Of a DNA stretch of 64,000 nucleotides, positions 55,879 through 64,000 are shown piece after piece. The notes below the pieces were generated by a model. That model did no database searches. It was not told the origin of the DNA and saw only the letters and a list, made by a program, of their open reading frames with translations. Source of the DNA: Collybiopsis luxurians FD-317 M1 (taxonomy: Eukaryota; Basidiomycota; Agaricomycetes; Agaricales; Omphalotaceae); assembly GCA_000827265.1 (NCBI GenBank), contig KN834749.1:795500-859499 (forward strand). Reading direction: 5' to 3'. Numbering within the stretch: position 1 is the first letter of the stretch; each line of letters starts with the position of its first letter. A program made the translations under genes and the position numbers.

Positions 55879-57424
55879 TTAAACGAGCACATCCAATTCC
55901 TCTAGCGAAGAAACCATTCCCGACTTGGTGAAAGTCTTACCTTTCTGGCTCTCCAGACCCTCACCAGCATAACTAACCAGGGGCGAGATCTCAATCTCAA
56001 TTCCATCCTCGAGTGTAGCACCAGCTAATTCGAGAAAATGTTTGTGCTGAGCAAGAAGGTCGCGGCGACTGGTGTCTGGATCATCGGAGCCAGTGCCGGG
56101 AGCGTTCTTCAACGGGCTGAATTCTTGATTCCGTTCCACTTCCAGAACAGCAAAGCGCTCGGTAAAGGGGAACACGTCGAATACGAACATCTCGAGTTTC
56201 ATGCCGTTAGGTTTCGTCGGCTTTACAAGTTGTCCAGATTCAAGATCGACATGAGGAATCTTTTTGCGGGCAATGTGGAAAGCCATCTGTTCCTCAAACT
56301 TCTCGACCTGATTGAGATATGTCGTGGTGTAGAAGTGGTTGACGATGTTGCCCGCTCTGAAGACGAGTTCGCCAGTAGCGGGGTCACGTCTCTCGGCCTG
56401 CTCCTTTGAGATTTCCGAGTACTCGAGCACACTGAATTTTCCGCCTTTACAGCCGACCACACCGACCGACTCGGTTGGTACTGTCTTCGGAACTACCTTT
56501 GCGCCGCAGCCCGCTTGTTTGGAGATATTATATCCGAGGAAAACAGGGTCTGCGACGCGAACAAGACAGTTGTCTACACAGTAAGCATGCACATAGAGAA
56601 TTTTACGCTGAGCTAGATCGCTGAGGACAGTACGAGAGCTGTCTGCGGATGAGATCGGAGAGCGTGTAGCCGCATAGAGTCCCCCATTACCGTCTGGAGC
56701 AACTGCTATACTGCTAGGGGTATCTAGAAGGACCTTCCCTTCCATCGTAAGACAGGGTAAAGTACCTGAGCAAACAACACGTTGAGCTGGTTCCGATTAG
56801 AAGCAACATACGCGAGAATGAGTTACCTTGTTCGAAAAAGATGACGTTTCTGGATTCGAGCCCGAAATAGTTGTGCTTTGTGAAGAAGGCCTCTGTTTCA
56901 CGACGGGTGGGGCCACTGGTCATGACATACCAGGGAATAACGACGGACCCAGCCTTCTTCCCGCACTCTTGCTCAGCAACAGTCTGCAGACGGGCGATAC
57001 GTTCTGCCTGGTACTGGAAAAGAGATTTATGGGAGGGTAATCCGATATCGTAGCAGCCTTTAGGAGCACTGCTGCCTAGTCTCGTGCCTTGACCGCCGGC
57101 CATGAGCAGGACACCGACCTGTCCGCTGGAGATGGCCTTCAGACCGATCCGTCTCCATTCGGCAGCCTTTTCTATATGTGTTACCGACTCTGACGCGCCC
57201 TTGGGAAGGGGTTCAATAGGGTCACCGACCGCGTTTGGGTTGCTGGACTCCGCTTCGGCGGTGACGGCCTTGTTGTAGATGCGATTAACGCGTTCAATGT
57301 CGAGGGATTCAAGTTGCTTGAGCAGTGAGGCCTTCTCAGAGTCACTGAGCTGAGGCCAGAATTTGAATACATGGCCTTGACCTGCGGACTCGTAGCGGGC
57401 TTTGATGGATTCGAAAGAATTCAT
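55879..57424 (-). CDS. UAP1: UDP-N-acetylglucosamine pyrophosphorylase
   Basis: About 490 aa in two exons; one intron of about 65 nt splits FFEQ and GTLPCL. The nucleotide-binding signature is GVLLMAGGQGTRLGSSAPKG, followed by IPWYVMTSGPTRRETEAFF and the FFEQGTLPCL loop. Later marks are PDGNGGLYAA, V-D-N-C-L-V-R-V-A-D-P, CGAKVVPK, VGVVGCKGGKFSVLEYSEI, GNIVNHFYTT and L-E-M-F-V-F-D-V-F-P-F. The enzyme joins UTP and GlcNAc-1-phosphate to UDP-GlcNAc, the precursor for chitin, N-glycans and GPI anchors. Length equals yeast QRI1/UAP1. The gene is convergent with the taxilin gene. Confidence 0.96.
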
Positions 57425-57819
57425 GGGAGAAGATGAAGGATAAAGGAAAAGATATAAGTTACTTGAAAAAACGTTGTAGCCGGACGGTTGCTGGATGGAT
57501 GCTTGATGGACTCTTCATTTTTATAACATGTTTTGATGACCTCACCCGTGGCTGTGTTTCCACCGCTTCACATAACACGGTGGTCAATTTCGCCGCTCAA
57601 GCCAGTGCGGAGATGAATACAATTAATGTACAACCCGCCCGATGTCGTCCACATCAACGTTTGAGATGATAGTGCGCTAGACATTCCGTTCAAGATTCAA
57701 TCGGTTACGAAGCGAACTGTTAACACAGTCCGCGTAAGTACAGTTATTATGTGGTCTATTAATCTGAGCATGTGTATAGATAAAATGTCGTAGCCAGTAA
57801 CGAAAAGCTATCGCCAGGT
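57425..57819. other. Promoter region of UAP1
   Basis: This gap of 395 bp lies between the UAP1 start and the stop of the MPP-alpha gene, both on the minus strand. A TATAAAAA element reads on the minus strand at 57518-57525, about 94 bp before the UAP1 ATG. The rest carries short frames without support. Confidence 0.45.
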
Positions 57820-59552
57820 CTAGGAGGCAGATGAAACCCCATACTTAGCGAATGTCTCTTGCCATCGGCTTACGTCCTCATGACCTTGGCAAACAATGGT
57901 AGGTTTGTTCCCTGAACGAGGACCAAAAAGCCTGGTCGCTACCTGTGAGATATCTTCAGCAGTGACGAGAGCAATTTTTTCTGTCATCTCAGTGACAGGA
58001 ACTGCACGATTGTGGACAAGGACCTAAAAAAAAATTGAGATGTGACACTCTCTCAATGTTTTCACAGACATACCTGTCGTCCGAGATCTTCGACTTGAAT
58101 GGAGCGGCTCTCCATCGCCATCATTAAGCTGGAGCTTAGCTGGTTCTTTGCTCTAGCTAACTCTTCCGCCGGTACTTTGGTGTACATTAACAAGCTGAGC
58201 TGATGAACGAGATGCGGCAAAATTTGTGATGGTGTATTTCCACCGCGTACACCCGAAGCAGCGGGAATAAATGAAGCAAAGAGTCCAAATAGCGACGAAT
58301 CAGTGTAGATGTGGTGAAAGGAAGCGCAATGGTCAATCTGGGCAAAGTGATTCAGAATGTGAGTGTAGAGCCGCGAATACATTCCCTTGCCAGGTCCACC
58401 TGCGGAAAGTGTTAAAAATGATATGAATAAGGGTTACGGAGCATACCTGCGGAGAAGCTTCCCCCGCCTCCAAGGAGTACCTGCATCGTAGCAAGGGCAT
58501 ATATATCCTTATCATGAATACCTACACCCTCGAAACCAATATACAAGTGATCAAAATCACCATTCGAATCGTGGATGAATTTGTGTCCACCTGTATACGA
58601 CGATGATGGGGATACAGATGCATCTAAAAGAGAATCCGACGGTGTATTAGGGAAGAGGTATGAAGCTGCACGAGAGAGTGACTTTCGGACGGGGTGTGAA
58701 GAGGAAGAAGCAAGTAGATTGATAGGGACTTGGGGATTGGGCACGGATCGTTGCGAAGCTGGAATGGAGGCAGATATGGAAGGCGACGGGGAGGAGGCTT
58801 TTAACGACGAAAAGTATTTGTCAACCAGCTCAACAAGTTCTTCGTGATGTATTCCTGCTCCCGCAATGACCATCCGCTCTGGTTTATACCAATCTGTCAT
58901 GGTTCGTCGGAGGATACTGCTGTCAATGAGATCTATTCGATCTTCTGGACACAGGACAGAATTTCCTAATCCTTTGTTTCCATATGCCATAGCATGCAGT
59001 ATCTCTGGGAGAACCATTTCCGGCTTGGCTTGCAATTCCCGCACCTCATAGTATGCAGCGTCACGTTGCGCTTCAATTTCTTCTGGAAGGAAGGAGGGAT
59101 TCAAAGCAGTCTCGGAAATCAGTTCCAACGCAGTTGGGGTGGCTTTTGAAAAATGCGAAGACTGATACATGATGGTTTCTCGAGATGATGAGGCCATTAT
59201 TTGACCACCCATGCTATGCATAGCGGTGACCATCTCTTCTGCAGACCTCTTGTTTGTGCTCTGGAAATTTTTTCAGAAAATGTAGACCGAGGATCAAGCC
59301 GTGACGTACCTTGAATGCAAGTCTATCTATGAAATGGCTGGCACCAGAGATTTCTGGTGTTTCATACCGTGAACCTGCATCTACGTACAAGCCGACAGAC
59401 GAAAAATATCCGAGAGTTGGGTCTGTTGCGACGCGGATTTTGTTAGGAAGAGTAGTGACTTGTGTTAGGTTCCCAGGCAGTGAGCTGGAGTGGAGTGGCC
59501 GAGAAGCATTCCTAGCAAGACCATTCCCTGACCGAATAATCGACTTGTGCAT
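57820..59552 (-). CDS. MAS2: Mitochondrial processing peptidase alpha subunit
   Basis: About 520 aa. A presequence-like start (MHKSIIRSGNGLARNASRPL) leads to VTTLPNKIRVATDP. The first peptidase-M16-type box reads GASHFIDRLAFKSTNKRS: the HxxEH zinc motif of the beta subunit is changed to HxxDR, the mark of the non-catalytic alpha subunit. Next are ETIMYQSSHF, REL-QAKPEMVLPEI, A-Y-G-N-K-G-L-G-N-S, FSAGGPGKGMYSRLY (the glycine-rich loop that guides presequences) and FHHIYTDSSLFGLF. A Ser/Pro-rich loop of about 60 residues near the middle may be lineage-specific. With the beta subunit it cleaves matrix-targeting presequences. Confidence 0.94.
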
Positions 59553-60007
59553 GGAGGAGCTGAGGCAAGAAAGGTATACTAGGCGTTCAGTGATCTTCTA
59601 ATCCATCACGTGATGTAATTATTGATTAAGCGCCCACCACCTTGAATAGGCTTTATACTAATACTATTACTAACCTCCTTTCCCTCCCACAGCACTTGCT
59701 TCATAAAATTAACCAGTTTGAGCAACTATATGGCAAATTACGGATATATCGGCGCAGGATATTTGGGACAGATAAAGCATACTCGCAAGCTTGAGCCTTA
59801 TCGCCGCAGCTGTGGATTTGATGTAATGCTCCATCTCTCAGTTCACTCAATTCAGTTTTGTCCTTCGCCGATCCATCGCCAAGACCGTTATGATACCAAC
59901 GATGGGAGCTCCCGCTTAAGTAGTCCTTTTCGCAGAATCACACGGTAGCTGCTGAAAAAAAAAGCCCAACCTCTCATACGCTCTTTGATTTCTTGCCCTA
60001 GTCTCTT
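59553..60007. other. Divergent promoter of MAS2 and the S10 carboxypeptidase
   Basis: A 455-bp region lies between divergent starts. It holds the strong run TTTATACTAATACTATTACT near 59650 and pyrimidine-rich stretches. A 76-aa frame at 59718-59948 has no domain or splice partner and is not called. Confidence 0.45.
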
Positions 60008-62288
60008 ATGGTTGGGTATTCCCCCTTCTTTTTCTTAATTCTCTGCCTTGGGGTTTCCTTTATTGAAGCCGTCCATTCGTTTATACCTCGTGCGTCGACC
60101 AACGGAAAACTCAAATACGTGAAGGATTCTGGTATCTGTGAGACAGTGCCTGGAGTCGGACAATACTCTGGCTATATTGACGTCGGGAATGAGAATTACT
60201 TTGTGCGACACTTGCATCCGCTCGCTCTTACAATGATTTATCATGTTCTCGATGCCAGTGGTTCTGGTTCTTCGAATCCCGGAGCAATCCTAGTACCGAT
60301 CCATTTGTCCTATGGTACGCTTTCTGATAAGCCTGCTCTTTTGCTTGCATTTAACGTCTCTTCAGGCTTAACGGAGGCCCGGGCTGTTCCTCTATGATTG
60401 GACTGTAGGGATAAAGACATCCGTTCTATTCATCCCTCTCATTACTGATGCTCACTTGAACAGGTTCACTGGTGCGTGCCATGCTTGGTACATCGTCAGT
60501 GTCCTGACCCATCCGGCCGTTCAGAAACTGGTCCTTGCGCTGTCAACTCGGATGGAAAATCGACGACCATAAATCCTTACAGGTTTGTCATACAACTCTG
60601 TAACTATGAGAGACGTATTTTAAATGCCTGCAGCTGGAACAACCATAGCAACAGTGCGTGCATAGACAATTTAATAGGTTATTTCGACCTCAGGCTCTCC
60701 ATATAGTCCTTTATCTCGATCAACCCTTCCGTGCAGGCTTCTCTGTAGGCACAGTGTTGACCAATAGTTCTGCTGCAGCCACATATGTATGGGACGCATT
60801 TCAAGTTCTGTTCACCAGCGACGAATTCTCGCAATATAAAGACCGCCAGTCAGTGCTCAGCTATCTTGCGGCGCTATTTTACTGAGCATTCTTCTACCTT
60901 CTACGCTGTAGCTTTATTTTAGCCACTGAGAGTTATGGCGCGCGCTTTGGCCCCGTCTTCATAAACTATTTCAACTCTCAGAATGTGTTAATTGACGAGG
61001 GAAAACTAGATGGAGTGAAGGTAGTGGTATCATCGCTCATGATAAACGAGTGCGTTCATTTACTATACTTCATCTCGTGGATCTCATATCCAGATCCAGT
61101 GGAAAGCATGATCCTTTGATCAATTTTCAGAGTCTCATTACCTTTGCCGAAGACGCGCCTGGCTACGGTCCGCTAGCCAACGAAAGCGTTATTGCAGCTG
61201 TGACTGAAGCTTTCGAGGAGACTTGCAGTGAACTCCTTCAAAACTGCTATACCGCCGATATCTCGAACAGTCAGGACACATGCAACACTGCTATCACTAC
61301 TTGTGTAAGTGATTTGTTATGCATGATATTGGCCGTCGCTGAACTGGTACAGACATCCCATGTAATGGGCCCTTTAGTAGGAGATAGAGACCCGGACTAT
61401 CTCTTGGCATTTTCCAACTCGAACGACGGAGGCGACGATGACGACGACGACGATATCCCGTCAACCCGCTATTCCACTTACATCCGTCAGGAAGACGTCC
61501 AAGAGGCGATTGGCGCCACACTTATAAGCTCCGAGCCGTCTTTCGATCAATGCGACGATGCAACCCATGCTCTATTCTCGCGATCCGGGGAGGTTCGTGA
61601 AATATGTGAATACTCAACTGTCCATTCTTATACACACGCGCATATAGACTGGAAGAACCTTTTTACCTGAGCTCGCCGAGCTTGCTGACTCTGGATTTCG
61701 TATTCTAATTTGGGTGAGCTTCCTTGTTGAGTTTCTGCTGCTCTTTCTCAATCTTTGATTTCAGGGGGGAGATGCAGATATGAAAGCAAATTGGCTCGGA
61801 CTGCACCGATCCATGGCAGAGATGAGCTGGTACGGAAACCAGACCTTTAATAACACAGAGCTCACAAACATGACTCTTGATGGCACCGACGTCGCTTCAT
61901 TCGCGGTCGTCGACAACTTTACGTTTGCGTAAGATTTGCAACTGCCTTTTGGGAAGCTTTGTCTCATGTTCTTTCTAGTCGTGTATTTGGGGCTGGGCAC
62001 ACTCTGGTGAGTAACCCCCTCCAGTCAGCCTCAGTATTGTTAATAGACCTTTCTCAGCCTGCGTACAAACCCCAAGTCGCTCAAGTCATATTTCAGCAGT
62101 TCGTTGCCAATGAAACTTTACACTCGGTGACGGGCTCGTCCCCGGGTGCCAGTACGTCCCCAGGTGCCAGTACGTCCCCAGGTGCCAGTACGTCCCCGGG
62201 TGCCAGTACGTCCAACGCCATGAAACTCGGTTGTTCTTCTATGCTGGCAATACTTAGTATACTCTGTGGCGTAGCTGCAAGCTTCTGA
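60008..62288 (+). CDS. Secreted serine carboxypeptidase (S10) with repeat stalk and GPI-type end
   Basis: About 560 aa in roughly eleven exons. It has a signal peptide (MVGYSPFFFLILCLGVSFIEA), then ICETVPGVGQYSGYIDVG, and after an intron W-F-W-F-F-E-S-R. The oxyanion motif WLNGGPGCSSM is made across an intron, N-P-Y joined to S-W-N follows, then ILYLDQPFRAGFS. The nucleophile sits in ATESYGARFGP, a variant of the usual GESYGGH. The catalytic Asp is in WGGDADMKANW and His in GAGHTLPAYKP. An acidic run (seven Asp) lies before the middle. The stalk holds four SPGAST repeats, and the last 22 residues are hydrophobic after a small-residue site (S-N-A-M), consistent with a GPI anchor. It would trim C-terminal residues at the cell surface. 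Confidence 0.88.
62139..62210 (+). repeat. Four tandem 18-bp units in the carboxypeptidase stalk
   Basis: Units 62139-62156, 62157-62174, 62175-62192 and 62193-62210 differ only at the third base of the Pro codon (CCG, CCA, CCA, CCG). Each encodes S-P-G-A-S-T. The low divergence suggests recent expansion by slippage. Confidence 0.95.
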
Positions 62289-62440
62289 TGCTCGTCGACC
62301 TGACTTCCCACCGAAATCATTTTATAGATTCCGCTAGACTTTCCCATGTAGTTGTAAACAAATTATCTGTAATGGCGTATTTTGAGCGCTAAATTGAGCG
62401 CCCAGCGCAGAAATGACCAGTTTTCCAACTTGAATCCGTC

Positions 62441-63696
62441 ATGCAAGGTTTCCCCAAATCTTCCCTATATTACCTCTCGCAATCCTTTAAACCAACCTTT
62501 GCACTTCGAAATATAGGCAGTAACGTCAAGAGATCTTATACTTTATATCGCGTTTTTCCAGAAAGAGATACGGTCGGGGTCCGCGGTCCTGACCATGGAT
62601 CTCCTTTTTTGTGGCGACAAATGCAACTTCGTGGAGTCCGTACGAAACCAGAGCCTCCGAGAGTAACTCTTCCTACAGACCAGCCTACGCCAGATGAGGA
62701 GCTCATGTTTCAGCGGATGCTGGAGCAAAGGGAGGTGGGTGTAAAAAGACGTTCTCTCAGAACCGTCCTAAAATTTTTCAGATTAATATTGTTCGAGTGG
62801 CGAAAGAGAAGGGGTGGTTCTCTCCCCAAGAGTATTTGCATCCACCCGAAGGCTGGTCGTACGAATGGGCTGATTGGGTGGCTGGCTGGGAAGTTGTGCC
62901 AATAGTATCTCGTTCTCACACAGACCTTGTGCTGGAGCACTACTTTGGTATGGCCGGAAAGTTTACGCCAGTCATCTTTCAGATGGATCCTTCTGCACCA
63001 AATTTTGTATTCCGATATGAAGGAATGGATGCGCAAGATGCCCAACGAAAAGGCTCCGCGTGGGTGGACCAAGGTTGTCCCGGCGCGTACTATTATTATC
63101 GCATGGGGGACGACGAATTATTCAAACTTCCAGGCGCCTTCGACGGTCTTTATCCTGAAGATTTCTTGCGTGCCGCTGCATCTGACGGTCAGGGCGGTTC
63201 TCGTCTCCAAGACATGGTCAAAGAACTAACTGTGGTCCCTGAGCTCCCTGACGGCGACGAATCAGCTCGTGCCTTCGCGGAAGACTGCGACCTGGAGCTT
63301 ATTCACTTTGAACAACGACTGGCTGCCCTGGAAAATGAAGGAAAAGAAAAGCCAGTTACTATGATGGCCTTGGGGACTGGTGGTGACACAGAGGAGCCGC
63401 TGTATCCTCTCACAGACGAAAAAATTCAAGCTTTAAGACAGAGATACCAGTCATACAAGGCTTATGGGGTTTACTCCGTTTACAGTCTGGCGAGCGATGA
63501 TACCACACAAAAAGTTCGCGAACAGAGGAGGAAACAGATTCACTATCTTGAGGGCGTGAGTGATCTAGAGGGTCGAATTCACGAGTTGAAGGAGGAATTA
63601 CACGAAATCAAGGATGATGAAGGTGAATTTGAGATCATCAAACCGCAGAGCCAGGGTAGGAAAAGAAAAGTAAAGAGGGGCAAGAAGGAAGCGTGA
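62441..63696 (+). CDS. Conserved-looking hypothetical protein, possibly mitochondrial
   Basis: 402 aa in two exons (62441-62734 and 62782-63696, intron 47 nt). The N-terminus (MQGFPKSSLYYLSQSFKPTF, ending near VKRSYTLYRVF) is rich in Ser, Phe and basic residues without acids, so a mitochondrial presequence is possible. A Trp/Tyr-rich core follows: FSPQEYLHPPEGWSYEWADW, V-S-R-S-H-T-D-L-V-L, a run of four Tyr with AYYYYRMGDDELFKLPGAFD. Then come Glu-rich helices, a predicted coiled coil and a strongly basic end (RKRKVKRGKK). I do not recognise the family and assign no function. The coding quality is high: one long frame, good codon use and a clean intron. Confidence 0.75.
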
Positions 63697-64000
63697 GGTT
63701 GGCGTGAGGAACTTTTATGTACGTCTCTTTTTCATGGCGGGCATGTCAACAAATAATTCTACTAGTAATGATAATTGCAAAGAAAAACTAACATATAGGT
63801 AATGGGAGGTGGATTCCGATTGGTGAGTGTCATGGTTTACCGCTAGGTGGTGGCCGAAATTGTACCCAAATTTCGCGATGAATTTCGTGATGGATTTGCA
63901 AAAATTACTCCTTCCGTCATTTATTTGAAGTTCATGAATAACGCGACCTGGAAATAAGAATCATGACACAAGGAAGGCCCCTAGTTGCCTTGCAAAGGCA
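63697..64000. other. Window end without a gene
   Basis: The final 304 bp carry the 3' region of the preceding gene and no supported coding exon. I see no repeat or RNA gene. Confidence 0.4.

Noticed and set aside
1..64000. tRNA, rRNA, CRISPR, transposon or viral sequence
   Set aside because: No cloverleaf with A and B boxes, no regularly spaced direct repeats, no transposase or reverse transcriptase motif and no terminal repeats were found by eye; a tRNAscan or repeat search could still find degenerate copies.

Overview
The window is a gene-dense stretch of a filamentous basidiomycete nuclear genome, most likely an agaricomycete. The reasons are many GT-AG introns of about 47-70 nt with short pyrimidine-rich 3' ends, several exons of 12-24 nt, short intergenic gaps, and gene families such as a Zn2Cys6 factor with a fungal_trans domain, a Brh2/BRCA2 orthologue with BRC motifs, the OAC1 carrier and a MoaA-MoaC fusion. 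No rRNA, tRNA, CRISPR array, transposon or viral element was recognised. All gene models were spliced by eye from both strands. Spans run from start codon to stop codon and include introns.

Layout. 0.2-4.3 kb: a secreted Thr/Ser-rich protein built from 18 exons, a 1.1 kb gap, and a TXNDC17-type thioredoxin-like protein. 4.4-9.9 kb: a MoaA-MoaC (MOCS1/cnxABC) gene head-to-head with a GT64-like glycosyltransferase, then a NIPSNAP protein. 10.3-18.8 kb: a Zn2Cys6 activator, a forkhead protein and the SSU-processome WD40 protein UTP13. 18.8-30.5 kb, all minus strand: aminodeoxychorismate lyase, an unusual RhoGEF, a BAR-SH3 protein, a coiled-coil protein, riboflavin synthase and a membrane-anchored hypothetical. 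30.9-33.1 kb: a secreted intradiol-dioxygenase-like protein with altered metal ligands, then a sparse region. 33.2-40 kb: class I myosin and, directly upstream on the same strand, its UCS chaperone She4/UNC-45. 40-48 kb: TRM6, an MDM1/SNX13-type protein and the OAC1 carrier. 48-53.2 kb: a secreted double-psi beta-barrel protein and BRCA2/Brh2. 53.5-63.7 kb: a taxilin with an embedded SUMO-like domain, UDP-GlcNAc pyrophosphorylase, MPP alpha, a GPI-type serine carboxypeptidase and an unrecognised conserved protein.

Most genes are unrelated housekeeping genes, as usual in fungi. A few neighbours make sense together: myosin I with its chaperone, and nearby RhoGEF and BAR-SH3 genes that point to actin and endocytosis; several cofactor genes (molybdopterin, folate, riboflavin) also lie here. 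Three divergent pairs have start codons only 33, 68 and 63 bp apart, so each pair must share a promoter.

The observations most worth following are: (1) an intron at the diglycine that ends the MoaA domain, whose retention gives a free C-terminal Gly-Gly and whose splicing gives a MoaA-MoaC fusion, in the manner of human MOCS1; (2) a SUMO-like domain encoded by a single 471-nt phase 0-0 exon inside a taxilin gene; (3) the micro-exon Thr-repeat gene; and (4) a degenerate secreted intradiol dioxygenase.
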